Origin: Candidatus Hydrogenedens sp.
GTDB lineage: Bacteria; Hydrogenedentota; Hydrogenedentia; Hydrogenedentales; Hydrogenedentaceae
Direction: 5' to 3'
Length of the DNA stretch: 64,000 nucleotides
Assembly: GCA_035378955.1 (NCBI GenBank)
Contig: DAOSUS010000008.1
Span: 1-64,000 of the forward strand
The position numbers and the translations under genes were made by a program. Shown here one piece after another: positions 9,157 through 19,600 of the stretch. Numbering within the stretch: the stretch's first letter is position 1; each line of letters begins with the position of its first letter. The notes under the pieces are model-generated. The model saw only the letters and a list, made by a program, of their open reading frames with translations, was not told the origin of the DNA and made no database searches.

Positions 9157-10308
9157 TCAGATAGCATGAAAATATTTTTCATAAGTATGTGCTGGTATAG
9201 TGTGCAATTTACACAAAATCCACACAAACCATTTAAATTTTCGTAATAAAGGATAATATGAAGGATAGTCTGTGAAATATTTGTTTGGAGCATTAACAAT
9301 TGCCTCAAACTCTTCTCGGCTTATACCCTGTTTTCTCAAACAATGTTCAATTCTTTCTTCATCCTCAAAAAACGGAATTTCTTGTAATGCTTTTAATGCG
9401 GATTCGCGTGATATTACACCTGTTCTGACTTTTGCTGATAATTCTACAACACGCCAATCAAAGCCAAATTTCCTTCGAGCATAGTAATAAACAAGAGTAA
9501 ACAGTTCATTATCTAAGTGATGTTGTCCTGTATCCTGCCAATCGAACTTTTCCTTAAGCAAGGTTTCGATTTTCTCTCCTGTATCATCATAATAATTTGT
9601 AATGTTAATTACTCGAATTCTTTTCCATAATATCCAATAAATCATATCCCAAAGTTCAACATTCTTAAAATGTTTTAATGGGATTTTACAATATCGTTCA
9701 ATAATAGCCCTTGTGTATTTCCCATCAATATAATTCCACATAAGTGGGGTTACCCCTTCTTCACGGAAAGAATGGCTTAAAATAATATAACGAACATTTT
9801 CTGCAACTGCAGTCCTATATAAACTGCTTGCAATTCCTATATCATCTGTCAGGTCTATATAAGGGACGCAGGCACGGATAGTTGCATTGGTTAATTCTCG
9901 TGATTCAGGCCAATCCATAATTATGGTATGTAATTCCACATCCAATTTATCGCAAAGTTTTGCGAGATTGCTTTTGGCAATTTCTGAATCCCAACCATTA
10001 TCGAAGTGGACAGCCAGAGGGCGTAAATTCATAATTTCTTTTACATAATACAAACAATAGGAAGTGTCTCTTCCTCCACTGACACCCACCACACAATCAT
10101 ATTTTTTCCCCCGTCCATCTCTTCTTATCTTCTCTGCTATCTTTTGTAATATCATGGCTCCTTGTTCCCCAACAGGGAACCGTTTATCTAACTTATCATG
10201 CATGTGGCAGAAATTACATACTCCTTGATTATCCAAATAAACCCCGGGAATAGATGTATCCATTACACATCGCTTACATAATATTTTATCTTCATTTTGA
10301 CGAATCAT
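9157..10308 (-). CDS. wbpG: N-acetyl sugar amidotransferase (WbpG/PseA-like)
   Basis: The N-terminus has a two-part cysteine knuckle (CKRCVMDTSIPG, CNFCHMH), then an ATP-pyrophosphatase P-loop VVGVSGGRDTSYC. This architecture is that of the WbpG/PseA family, which uses ATP to activate a sugar N-acetyl group and ammonia to turn it into an acetamidino group on O-antigen or nonulosonic-acid sugars. In Pseudomonas, WbpG works with dedicated HisH2 and HisF2 subunits; such genes sit immediately upstream here in the same direction (gap 17 bases), which strongly supports the role. The P-loop has Thr where SGGxDS usually has Ser. The target sugar is not identifiable from this window. Confidence 0.88.
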   Translation of the reverse strand: MIRQNEDKILCKRCVMDTSIPGVYLDNQGVCNFCHMHDKLDKRFPVGEQGAMILQKIAEKIRRDGRGKKYDCVVGVSGGRDTSYCLYYVKEIMNLRPLAVHFDNGWDSEIAKSNLAKLCDKLDVELHTIIMDWPESRELTNATIRACVPYIDLTDDIGIASSLYRTAVAENVRYIILSHSFREEGVTPLMWNYIDGKYTRAIIERYCKIPLKHFKNVELWDMIYWILWKRIRVINITNYYDDTGEKIETLLKEKFDWQDTGQHHLDNELFTLVYYYARRKFGFDWRVVELSAKVRTGVISRESALKALQEIPFFEDEERIEHCLRKQGISREEFEAIVNAPNKYFTDYPSYYPLLRKFKWFVWILCKLHTIPAHTYEKYFHAI

Positions 10309-10325
10309 ACATATACTACCTCTAT

Positions 10326-11144
10326 TTATAATCGTGATAATTCTAAATCAATAGGCTTTTTGGGGTCTCTTTTTCGAACATGCTCGGGTTTAAAATACTC
10401 TAATAGTTGTTCTTCTGTGGGATAAGTGATCAAAACAGTCCTCCGCGGACCGTAAAAAAGGAAAAAGGCTCCACATGCCACTGCAGAAACTCCCGATTGG
10501 TAATAGGCATCTGCCAAATCCTTAACAGAACCTGCCCCTCCACATGCGATTACTGGAATTTGAACATTATCTGTAATCATTTTTATTAAGTCTAAATCAT
10601 ACCCTTCAAGTGTGCCATCTCTATCAATGCTTGTAATCAATATTTCTCCTGCACCCTCCGCCTCTGCTCTTTTTGCTAATTCCACAGGATTCAGACCTGT
10701 CGATTTTCGTCCTCCATGTGTAAACACTTCATATTTACCATTTATTCTACGAACATCCATTGACACTACGATACACTGTCTCCCAAATTGTTCGGCTGAT
10801 TTCTGCAATAAATTAGGAACCTCTACTACTGAAGTATTAAGGACTACTCTATCCGCCCCTGCATTCAGCAATTCTCTTATGGTATGAATATCGCGAATTC
10901 CACCTCCGACGGTAAACGGCATGGATGTTTCTGCCGATATTTGTTTAACAACTTCTATTTCTGGAGGGCGATTTTCAAGTGTCGCCACAATATCTAAAAG
11001 TATTAATTCATCAACATTATGTTGATTAAAAACACGAGCCGCGTTAATAGGACAACCCACATATTTCGGATTTGAAAACTGAATGGTTTTTTCCAAACCC
11101 CAATGTCGCAATAAAAGGACTGGTATTACTCTAACTTTTAGCAT
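10326..11144 (-). CDS. hisF2: HisF-like synthase subunit for sugar amidination
   Basis: A (beta/alpha)8 barrel of the HisF family: ELILLDIVAT, FTVGGGIRD, ADRVVLNTS, VVSMDVRR (Asp130 equivalent), ITSIDRDGTLEGYD, VIACGGAG. The N-terminal strand reads VIPVLLLRHWG where true HisF has a CLDVKDG motif, so the Asp11 equivalent is missing. This is characteristic of the HisF2 paralogues of O-antigen and nonulosonate loci, where the barrel conducts ammonia from HisH to WbpG rather than making histidine. It overlaps hisH by 14 bases and precedes the WbpG-like gene by 17. Assignment rests on sequence plus neighbours. Confidence 0.88.
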   Translation of the reverse strand: MLKVRVIPVLLLRHWGLEKTIQFSNPKYVGCPINAARVFNQHNVDELILLDIVATLENRPPEIEVVKQISAETSMPFTVGGGIRDIHTIRELLNAGADRVVLNTSVVEVPNLLQKSAEQFGRQCIVVSMDVRRINGKYEVFTHGGRKSTGLNPVELAKRAEAEGAGEILITSIDRDGTLEGYDLDLIKMITDNVQIPVIACGGAGSVKDLADAYYQSGVSAVACGAFFLFYGPRRTVLITYPTEEQLLEYFKPEHVRKRDPKKPIDLELSRL

Positions 11145-11796
11145 TTAACACCTCGTTCAAAAAATTTTGTAACAATAAAGCACCACCTATATAACTCTTT
11201 TCAGGATGAAACTGTGTTCCGTAAATGTTTTTATTTTGATATAAAGAAATAAAAGAAGTGCCGTATTCTGTTACCCCCAGATTTCCATCAATTTCTTTGA
11301 AAGGGACAAAATAAGAATGGGCAAAATAAAAATTAGGATTTTCTATCATTCCGGATAATAAAGACAATTCATCTTTATAAACCTTTACATCGTTCCAACC
11401 GATATGAGGCACTCGAATAGGGCTTTTAACTACATTTCGTATATGGCAAACATTTACGGGTATCCAACCTAATCCTTTCGACGGACCTTCTTCACTAAAT
11501 TCTGTCATAATTTGAAAACCTAAACAAATACCTAAAATAGGTTTTTTTAATTCCAATACATAATAATTTAATCTTCGGATCAAACCTATCTTTGTTAGAA
11601 AATCCATAGCACTACCACAAGCACCAACCCCTGGCAAAACAATACCATCAAATACATCCAGTTCGGTTTCTTTATTAACAATTTCAATAGAAACTCCTTT
11701 TTTTGCAAAAGCCTTATATACAGAATGTATATTTCCTGCCGAGTAATCAATAATCCCAATTTTTATTTTGTTATTTTGTGTGTTTTCCGTTTTCAT
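11131..11796 (-). CDS. hisH2: HisH-like glutamine amidotransferase subunit
   Basis: A class I glutamine amidotransferase: IGIIDYSAGN, the PGVGACGSAM block, the nucleophile loop GICLGFQIM, and the GTQFHPEKS segment with the catalytic His and Glu. It would release ammonia from glutamine and pass it to the HisF-like barrel. I chose the ATG at 11796 (MKTENT), which has an AGGA ribosome site, over the longer ATG at 11826; even so it overlaps the end of the carbamoyltransferase gene by 26 bases. The gene lies directly before hisF2 and wbpG, forming a three-gene amidination set. Confidence 0.88.
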   Translation of the reverse strand: MKTENTQNNKIKIGIIDYSAGNIHSVYKAFAKKGVSIEIVNKETELDVFDGIVLPGVGACGSAMDFLTKIGLIRRLNYYVLELKKPILGICLGFQIMTEFSEEGPSKGLGWIPVNVCHIRNVVKSPIRVPHIGWNDVKVYKDELSLLSGMIENPNFYFAHSYFVPFKEIDGNLGVTEYGTSFISLYQNKNIYGTQFHPEKSYIGGALLLQNFLNEVLNAKS

Positions 11797-13516
11797 TAAA
11801 ATTATCCTGACTTTGTGCCACCACAAAGTTATTTAAAAATAGATAATCCAATCCTGATTCTTTAAATGTTTGTAATGCTTCTTCTGGAGTTCGAACAATA
11901 GGCGATTCATGCATGTTAAAACTTGTATTCAGCACTACACTGGTTCCTGATAAATTCTTGTAATGCTTCAATATTTCGTAAAAAGTCGGATTATTTTCTT
12001 TTTTTACAATTTGGGCTCGTGTTGTTCCATCTATATGAACGACCGCCTCATGTTGTTCTTTCATTTTTGGGGTACTTCGAAAACAGCATGTCATAAATTC
12101 ACCTGCATGCATTGCCTTTTCATATCCTACCAAAAATTGTTCCGTATCCTCATCTAAAAGAGCAGGAGCAAAAGGCATAAAATCACTTCGTCTTAACATA
12201 GCATTTAATTTTTCCGTTATATTCCGCATTGTTGAATCACATAAAATAGAACGATTTCCCAAAGCACGCGGTCCCCATTCCATTTTATCATAAAATCGTG
12301 CGATAATTTTTTTATGGTAAATACATTCTGCTATAAACGAAAATATTTGCTGACTATCAAGTTCCTTAAATGGAAGACCCAATTTAACTATTGCTGTTTT
12401 AATATCTTCATTACTAAAGTAATCTCCCCAAAATGCGTGAGGAAGTGATTTGGGATAGAATTGATATTGCGAACATATCGCTCCTAAACTCAATCCTCCA
12501 TCTCCCATATTGGGATATACAAATAATTCTTCGACTTCTTGCAACTCATGTATTCTTTGATTTAGCAACACATTAGCAAATACCCCCCCTGCAACCGCTA
12601 CTTTTTTAAGTCCTGTTTTATTTAGCCAATATCGGATTAAAGAGCAAATTGTCTGTTCTAAAATATTTTGGGACCATGCACATAAATCCTCTCGTGAATA
12701 TTTATTTAATAAATGCAAAAGCCATTCTCTTAACTTTTTACCATAAGGGCCTTTATACGAAAGGAAATCCTCGTTCCATGAAAAAGGGTTTTCATCTTCA
12801 ATTTTGTTTGCATCTCCATGGGCGGAAAGTCCTGTAAGTTTTCCTTCATCTCTACATGGGACAAAGCCTAACACTTCTGTCAGATTTTCAAAAAACAAAC
12901 CAAAAGAACTTTTTGCAGAGGATTTCCATAATCTCGTTACTGTATTTTCTTTTCCTTTAGAAATAGTCAAGGATAAACCGTCTCCCATTCCATCGGCAGT
13001 AACAATAAGGGCTTCATTATAACCTGAACAGAAATAACTTCCCCATGCATGGGCCTCGTGATGTTCAATAAAATGAATAGGGATATTAGCAGGAAGAAAC
13101 GGTAAGCGTTTGCGAATTATTTTTCTTAAAACGATAGATAGATTTTTTTTCATCCCGTCTGAAGGATTGATATAGCTGATAGGATTATAGGAAACCGCCC
13201 ATTCTGTAATGTTATTCCAGTAGGTCTCACTATTTTGATTTTTCTCTCTTCTGGAAAGAAATGCTTTTTTTTGCAAGTTAGGGAATAAACGGAAAAAAGG
13301 GAATGGGGTTACAAAACCTGAAACACATACTCCCTCTATGTCTTTCCATGTTAAACCTGTTTGCTTCAAAGCATTTTCCAGAGATAAGTATGGAAATCCT
13401 CCCTCATTTTTTCGTCGAGTGTATCGTTCCTCATTGGACATAAATAATATTTGGTCATCATTGCAAATAGTAACACCTGCATCGAAAAAATCTTCACTAA
13501 TTCCAAGTATTATCAT
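11771..13516 (-). CDS. NodU/CmcH-family carbamoyltransferase
   Basis: The N-terminal domain starts MIILGISEDFFDAGV and has HHEAHAWGSYFCSG, the HxxxH metal site, and ADGMGDG, as in the NodU/TobZ Kae1-like fold that makes carbamoyl adenylate. The C-terminal YrdC-type part shows WGPRALGNRSIL and SFNMHESPIV. It would place a carbamoyl group on a sugar hydroxyl. The ATG at 13516 has an AAAGGA site and is preferred to a TTG two codons earlier. It overlaps hisH2, placing carbamoylation and amidination of glycans in one transcript. DUF5989-type small proteins, often found with such enzymes, occur at 20538-20690. Confidence 0.9.
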   Translation of the reverse strand: MIILGISEDFFDAGVTICNDDQILFMSNEERYTRRKNEGGFPYLSLENALKQTGLTWKDIEGVCVSGFVTPFPFFRLFPNLQKKAFLSRREKNQNSETYWNNITEWAVSYNPISYINPSDGMKKNLSIVLRKIIRKRLPFLPANIPIHFIEHHEAHAWGSYFCSGYNEALIVTADGMGDGLSLTISKGKENTVTRLWKSSAKSSFGLFFENLTEVLGFVPCRDEGKLTGLSAHGDANKIEDENPFSWNEDFLSYKGPYGKKLREWLLHLLNKYSREDLCAWSQNILEQTICSLIRYWLNKTGLKKVAVAGGVFANVLLNQRIHELQEVEELFVYPNMGDGGLSLGAICSQYQFYPKSLPHAFWGDYFSNEDIKTAIVKLGLPFKELDSQQIFSFIAECIYHKKIIARFYDKMEWGPRALGNRSILCDSTMRNITEKLNAMLRRSDFMPFAPALLDEDTEQFLVGYEKAMHAGEFMTCCFRSTPKMKEQHEAVVHIDGTTRAQIVKKENNPTFYEILKHYKNLSGTSVVLNTSFNMHESPIVRTPEEALQTFKESGLDYLFLNNFVVAQSQDNFNENGKHTK

Positions 13517-13546
13517 GAACAATCATTCCTTTGAAATAAAAACAAT

Positions 13547-14539
13547 TTATATCCAGAGAGCATTCCAGATTGCTGAAGGATTTAAATTCCATATTAGAGC
13601 AAGTTCCACTATCGGTGCACACCAACAAGTGGCACAACCTGTGGGTACAGTTAAATGAGTTATTAAGTTTTCAAAATCTTTTCCATTATCTTTATCTTTT
13701 TTCTGTTTATACAATTCTCGGGTTCCAAACAAATGACAAGAAAGTATGGTTCCATCTGGCTCAATTGTATATGTTAACCTACCAGCACAGCACCATATTT
13801 TTGTTGGATGAGGCCAGTTACTTAAATACTTTAAGCCTGCAAATGAATTACGGACAGGTGCCCCTTCTTTTTTCTTTCTTATTATATCCTGCATCGCATT
13901 ATAATACGCTTCTTTATCAGGAGCAATAGGATTGGGTTTTAGCGATGAATCCAGATGTAATGTTGCAGGCTGAAACATTACCTTTGTATGTTCTTCCTGA
14001 GCCTTCTGTAAAACAAAATCTATTGTATTTATGTTTAGTTTGGAAATTACACATAAAAAAGAGGTGGATATATTTTTCATCTTGCAATATTGCACTACTT
14101 CAAATAAACGCTTATAAGTACCCTTTCCCCGTATTTCATCATGTATTTCTTCAGGACCATCAAAACTCAAGTTAATATGGTCTATATACTTTTCAATCCC
14201 ATCATATTTTTCTATATTAACACCCGTTGAACTTAAAAAAACATTTAATCCCAGTGATTTTGCATGTTCCAGAATTTTCATTATATCCTTTTTAATTAAA
14301 GGTTCTCCTCCACCAAATGTAATCCATCTCACCCCTGTTTTATATAAAATCGCCAATCGTTCTAATATTTCATTTGTATCCAATTCATTCACAGATACTT
14401 CTCTTGAACCACAATAAAGGCATTGATAGGGGCAACGAAAAGTTATATTCCATTCCACAAATAATGGCGAATTTACTCCTAAAACCTTTGTTTTTATCCA
14501 TGATTTTAATATGGTAGGAATATTTTTTATTTTATTCAT
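13547..14539 (-). CDS. Radical SAM protein of the polysaccharide cluster
   Basis: The cluster-binding motif is C36-x3-C40-x2-C43 in FRCPYQCLYCGSRE, followed by WITFGGGEPLIKKDI (GGE motif), the SPASM-enzyme pattern of the MoaA/PqqE/NirJ group. The C-terminal ~90 residues hold further cysteines (CCAGR, SCHLFG, GCATCWC) that fit a reduced SPASM or twitch auxiliary iron-sulfur site. Homologues act on peptides, sugars or cofactors. It overlaps the flippase-like gene upstream by 4 bases (14536-14539), so it belongs to the same transcript. Substrate unknown. Confidence 0.88.
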   Translation of the reverse strand: MNKIKNIPTILKSWIKTKVLGVNSPLFVEWNITFRCPYQCLYCGSREVSVNELDTNEILERLAILYKTGVRWITFGGGEPLIKKDIMKILEHAKSLGLNVFLSSTGVNIEKYDGIEKYIDHINLSFDGPEEIHDEIRGKGTYKRLFEVVQYCKMKNISTSFLCVISKLNINTIDFVLQKAQEEHTKVMFQPATLHLDSSLKPNPIAPDKEAYYNAMQDIIRKKKEGAPVRNSFAGLKYLSNWPHPTKIWCCAGRLTYTIEPDGTILSCHLFGTRELYKQKKDKDNGKDFENLITHLTVPTGCATCWCAPIVELALIWNLNPSAIWNALWI

Positions 14540-15468
14540 TGAATACTACTTCCCAAATCAATCTTTTTATACAATTTTAATCGGATTAATGCTACCCAAC
14601 CAACAGGAATCCATATCCAGAATGTAAGTATACGAAACAGTCCTATAACAAGGATTATTTCTGGTAATTGAACCTGTAGCCAGTGTAGGGAAATACTCAT
14701 TGTCGTTTCAACAATTCCAATCCCTCCCGGAATACCACTACATATCGCAAGTAGCAGATTCCCCAAAACAGTAATTTCTGCTTGACTTAAATAGATTCCC
14801 GATTCCTTTCCTCCTAATAATAAATAAAAGATAAAACCATTAATAGTCCAACCTATTGAACAAGCTACACAAAATACCATAAGAAATAAAGGGCGAATTA
14901 AATCTTCTGATATCCATATTTTAAATTTCGTTAGCCAGGGTTTAAATACTCTAAGCATCCATGGAAACATAATTAATAATAATAACGAAAGAATTATTGG
15001 CAATAACAAAGTATTCGCATAAAATCCCAAAGATATAATTGTTACTACAAACGCTCCTTCAAAAACACATAATAAAAATAAAAATTCTAAAGACATTGCT
15101 TTTGAAAGGGGAATATCTGTTGTTTTTGTAATTACATAACCTCTTAATGCCCGCCCCAACTGTGCTGGCAATACAATGCCTGCTCCCGCACTAAGGTAAA
15201 TCCAAACAGATTTTATTACAGGAACATTTGCAGAATATTTCTTAAGCATACATCTCCACAAATAGTAATCCAATATCCAATCTAATAATCGTAAAATACA
15301 TGCAAATAAGAATAATCCCCACCTATTTATGATTAAATTCTTTATATCTGTCAGATTCTCTTCTCTTATCTGATAGATTCCAAAACAGGTTATTATAATC
15401 AGAAGAATAAAACCAAATATATGAAGTAAATTTAATATTTTGTCTTTATTTTTTATAAAATTAAACAT
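14536..15468 (-). CDS. Flippase-like membrane protein (LPG synthase TM / UPF0104 family)
   Basis: About seven to eight hydrophobic helices with the family signature region SAGAGIVLPAQLGRALRGYVI and, near the end, GIPGGIGIVETTM. This is the lysylphosphatidylglycerol-synthase transmembrane (YbhN/AglD) family; members without the catalytic C-terminal domain, as here, are found in glycan clusters and are thought to move or modify lipid-linked sugars. It is the first gene of the minus-strand polysaccharide run and diverges from the DegT aminotransferase gene on the plus strand with only 30 bases between them. No strong ribosome site is visible. Family is clear, activity is inferred. Confidence 0.85.
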   Translation of the reverse strand: MFNFIKNKDKILNLLHIFGFILLIIITCFGIYQIREENLTDIKNLIINRWGLFLFACILRLLDWILDYYLWRCMLKKYSANVPVIKSVWIYLSAGAGIVLPAQLGRALRGYVITKTTDIPLSKAMSLEFLFLLCVFEGAFVVTIISLGFYANTLLLPIILSLLLLIMFPWMLRVFKPWLTKFKIWISEDLIRPLFLMVFCVACSIGWTINGFIFYLLLGGKESGIYLSQAEITVLGNLLLAICSGIPGGIGIVETTMSISLHWLQVQLPEIILVIGLFRILTFWIWIPVGWVALIRLKLYKKIDLGSSIQ

Positions 15469-15498
15469 TGCTTAAATTATCTTTAATTAGGATTGTAT

Positions 15499-16689
15499 AT
15501 GATACCACGAAGATGGATACATATTTTACCCTCTGAATATAACGAAGTTCTAAATCCTTCCCACCCATTACTATCGAATTACAATATTGTTTCTCAATGG
15601 GAAAAAGAGTTTGGTAATTTCATAGGTTCTCCCAATACGGTTGCACTTCCCTCCGGAAGAATTGGACTTAAACTTATTTTACAATATTTGAACCTTCAAG
15701 AAAATGATGAAGTAATTATTCCAGCCCTAACATTGAAGGCATTGGTAAGTATTATCAAATCATTAGGTCTTAAACCCGTTTGTGCCGACATAGACCCTAA
15801 AACATTAAACATAGACCCCGAATCGGTACGCAATTTAATTACACCTCGAACCAAAGCCATTATCGCATTACATACCTTTGGCAACCCCTGCCTAATTGAA
15901 GAAATATGTAAAATAGGACAGGAAAACAATATCCCTGTTATAGAAGATGCTGCTCATGCATGTGGCGCTAAAATACAAAATAAATTCGTAGGAACATTTG
16001 GATATGCGGGCTTTTTTAGTTTTGATATATCTAAACCTATAAATACATACGGTGGGGGAATGCTTGTTAGTGAAGACTTATCACTAATTGATTTCGTAAG
16101 AGAATATAATAAAAAACTAATTTTAGACACAACTGAAATAACCAAAAAAGCAAAGTCTATTAAGTTAGAACAGGCACTATATAAATTAAAACTTATGTAT
16201 CCCATTCTCTTTTTAAGACTGTTCCGATTTTTCTTCAAGTCTCTGGAATTTGTATACCGTAAAATTCAAAGTGTTCCCCCTGAAAATATCCAATTTACAC
16301 CTTTACAAGCAAGTATAGGTATAGAAAAGTTATCTTTACTAAATTCAAGAATAGCGCAAAGAAATGAAGTAGCACAATTATACCGCAAATTATTATCCGA
16401 TAAAATTGATATTCCTTATGTAACTTCTGAATGTATACCTTCTTATTACATGTTTGTTGTTATTCTTCCTAAAAAATCTCATAACATCTGTAGATCTCTC
16501 CTTTTCCATGGAATAGATACCGCATTTAAAGAAGAGGTTATAGATGATGTGTCCCTATTAGTTGAAAAATCACATTGTCCAAATGCGAATGGAGTTTATC
16601 CCTATTTACTTGCGTTACCTTTCTATGATGTTATTTCAAAAGATACCATTGAATATATATGTAATTGCCTGAACGAACTTGTAGAATAA
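15499..16689 (+). CDS. DegT/DnrJ/EryC1/StrS aminotransferase
   Basis: A PLP-dependent sugar aminotransferase: ALPSGRIGLKLILQYL (phosphate-binding region), DEVIIPALTLKA, VIEDAAHACGA (PLP-ring Asp) and FFSFDISKPINTYGGGM with the Schiff-base Lys at residue 179. Such enzymes transfer an amino group from glutamate to a nucleotide ketosugar. The start ATG at 15499 has an AGGA site seven bases upstream; a TTG two codons earlier is less likely. It is the only plus-strand gene within the cluster and converges on the large TPR gene (10 bases between stops). Amino sugars made here could be acetylated and then amidinated by the HisH2/HisF2/WbpG set. Confidence 0.9.
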   Translation: MIPRRWIHILPSEYNEVLNPSHPLLSNYNIVSQWEKEFGNFIGSPNTVALPSGRIGLKLILQYLNLQENDEVIIPALTLKALVSIIKSLGLKPVCADIDPKTLNIDPESVRNLITPRTKAIIALHTFGNPCLIEEICKIGQENNIPVIEDAAHACGAKIQNKFVGTFGYAGFFSFDISKPINTYGGGMLVSEDLSLIDFVREYNKKLILDTTEITKKAKSIKLEQALYKLKLMYPILFLRLFRFFFKSLEFVYRKIQSVPPENIQFTPLQASIGIEKLSLLNSRIAQRNEVAQLYRKLLSDKIDIPYVTSECIPSYYMFVVILPKKSHNICRSLLFHGIDTAFKEEVIDDVSLLVEKSHCPNANGVYPYLLALPFYDVISKDTIEYICNCLNELVE

Positions 16690-16699
16690 GTAAAAACTG

Positions 16700-19600
16700 T
16701 TAATCTGAAAATCCCATTTGTTTAAGCCTTTGTTTTACATCCTCGTTTTGAGGATTGAGTTCTATAACTTCTGAAAATATCTTCTTTTCATTATCCTTAT
16801 CACTTAATTTTATATATGTTTCCCCTAATTCTATTAATACCTCTGTAATTATCTCTTTTGGAGCCTCTTTTTCTTTTAGTTCTTTAATAGCCTTTTGATA
16901 AAGTTGTATTGCCTGTTGATAATCACCTATCTCTTTTTTAAATCCAGCATAGATTGCCCAACCTTCACCATCACTGGGATAAATTTCTAATGCGGTCTTG
17001 TAAGCCTTTTCGGCTTCTTCATATCTTTTCTGCTTTCTATATAAGTTCCCTAAATTTCTCCACGCAAGAGGAAATCTATATTCTAAATTTACCGCCTCTT
17101 TTAAATGTTTTTCTGCTAAATCATATCTGTTAACCTGAAACGCATAAAAGCCTAATGTATTATGAAGATTATGGTCCTGAGGTTGTTTCTCTAATGCCTT
17201 TTCAAAATATGGAATAACTTTTTCTAATTCACCTTTTGCATAAAAAGCTTCAGCAATATTATAGAGAGCATTTATCAGGTCGGGTTTTATAGACAAGGAT
17301 TTTTGATAAAGTTCTATTGCTTTGTCAACATCCCCCGACAAAAAAGCATGATACCCTAAATTGTTATATGCCAGTGGATTTTTGTCATCTATTTCCAACG
17401 CTTTGTTATACATATCTTCCGCTTCTTTTGATTTTCCCATTCGGTCGTATAAAACCCCCAGGTCATAAGGGATATAAGAATTATTGGGGCTATTTACCAT
17501 CGCCTTTTGATACAACTCTATTGCCTGCTCAGTATTCCCTTTCTTTTCTGCCAACTGAGCCAGATTATAGTATGCCAATTCATCATTAGGTCTTATTTTT
17601 AATGCTTCATAAAATTTATTTTCCGCCTCGTCCCATTTGTTTAACTTAACTAATAAACTCCCCCAATTATTTAATACTAATGTAAAATCAGGAACAACTT
17701 CTAATGCTTTTTTAAAGTGTTCTATGGCGTCTTCTGGTTTATCTTCCTGTATTAAGATAGCCAATTCTCGATGTGCCCGTGCATCTTTGGGGTTCATTTC
17801 TATTGCTTTTTCAAAATAAGAAATCGCTTCTTCTTTTTTCCCCATTCTCGACAATACCTGCGCTATCATATAATAAACATTTTGAGAATTCGGGTCAATA
17901 TTTAACGCCAACTTCAACTTTTCTAACGATTTTTCATATTCTCCCCTATTGGCATAAATAGCACCCATTTTGGCAATCACATAACAAAATTGGGGATAGG
18001 CTTCTAATGCTTTTTCATAGCAGGTAATCGCTTGTTCGTAGTCCTTCTTCAATTCCATAATCTCCCCTAATTCATTCCATGCCCGAGCATCTCGAATATT
18101 TAATTCTATCGCCCTTCGAAAATAATTCTCTGCTTCATCTATTCTTTCCTGTTTCTTTAAGACACACCCTAAAAGATAAACACTATCTTGATACTCCGAA
18201 TTTAGTTCAATGGCCTTTTTAAAGTTATTTTCAGCCTCTGTCAAATTATCTTTGGCAAAAAGAATTCTTCCTAATTGTTCATAAGCATAGGCAAAATCAG
18301 GTCTGACGGACACTGCTTGCCGATAATATTTCTCTGCTGTGTCCCATTCCCCTTCATCTGCATGAATGTTCCCCAACTCACAAAGTGCTCTTGCATCCTT
18401 AGGATTTAACTCTACCGCTTTTAACAAAGTATCTCGTGCTTCTTCAATTCGACCCAAATTTTTCAACTCTCGACCTATAAGAAAGTATACATCCTGATAG
18501 GAAGGGTCTGTTTCTAATGCCTTCTGGTAAAAAGCCAAGGCATCTTCTGACCGTCCTTGTGATGAAAGTATTCTGCCATATTTATCCAGGACATAAGTAA
18601 AATCAGGAACGATTTGTAAAGCCTTCTCATAATGAGAAAGGGCTTCCTTCCAATTTCCCTGATGTTCTAAAATTTCTCCTATTTCATTGTGAGAACGGGC
18701 ATCATTCGGATTTAATTCAAGAGATTTTTTAAAATATTTTTCCGCATTTACTTCATCTTTCAAGGCAAGATAGGTTTTTCCAAGATAATAAAACATATCC
18801 TGATAACTCGGGTCTAATCGGATACCTTTTTCAAATTGTTCTTTTGCTTCTTTAAAGTAACCCGATTTAAATAAATCTTTACCTAAACGATGGTGCATAT
18901 AGGGCAAACTTTTAGGCATGTAAAGAAGGGTTTGTGCTTCTTCCAGAGCCTTTTGAACTTCACCCCTCCTTAAATACGAATCTGCTCGTTGATAATGCCA
19001 TCGTGCTAAATCAGGCTCAAAGGGAACCCATCGGACAGAAATTAAAATAAAACTTATAAGGAGAATTGACAACCAACGAGTTAAGGATAAAGCATTTTTA
19101 TTTTTAATGCACAACCCTAAGAAATAAATAAAGTTAGCACCTATTAAAAAGAATAGGGGAAGAACAGGAACTCTTGCTCTCCCGTTCACAAAAAACATTA
19201 AGAAACTACCTAAATAGGTAATAATGAATAAATAAATTAATAACAGCAATTCAACGGAATAAGAACCACTCGAACAAAAAAGAAGATTAGAAATACTTTC
19301 TTTGTTCAACCCAGATCTCATATTAAAAAGAAGGAGAAGGGTCCCTGCAATAAAAAGTCCTCCCGCCCATGGAAAAGTAGGGAGATATTTCAACGGAGGG
19401 TAATGCTTTATCTCATAATACACAACTTTATTACAAGTAATTTCGATAGGGCACCAGAGAAGAATTGCTTTTTTTAATACCTGTATAATCGTTTCCTTAG
19501 GATGTGTTTTAATATATTCTATTGCTTTTTGTGTAAATATTTTCGAAGCATCTGCATGTTTCAAATTTTTTATCCCCAATTCTCTACCTAATCCTTTCAC

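Noticed and set aside
10326..11796. hisH and hisF as histidine-synthesis genes
   Set aside because: No other his genes are near, the HisF Asp11 equivalent is missing, and a WbpG-like gene is directly adjacent; the sugar amidination role fits better.
13338..13658. Plus-strand 106-residue ORF and similar plus-strand ORFs across 9-15 kb
   Set aside because: They lie opposite strongly conserved genes (carbamoyltransferase, radical SAM, HisF) and have no domain-like sequence.
16700..18900. Repeated DNA blocks suggesting a tandem repeat array or CRISPR
   Set aside because: The periodicity is about 102 bases and follows the 34-residue TPR protein repeats; no identical repeats with spacers.
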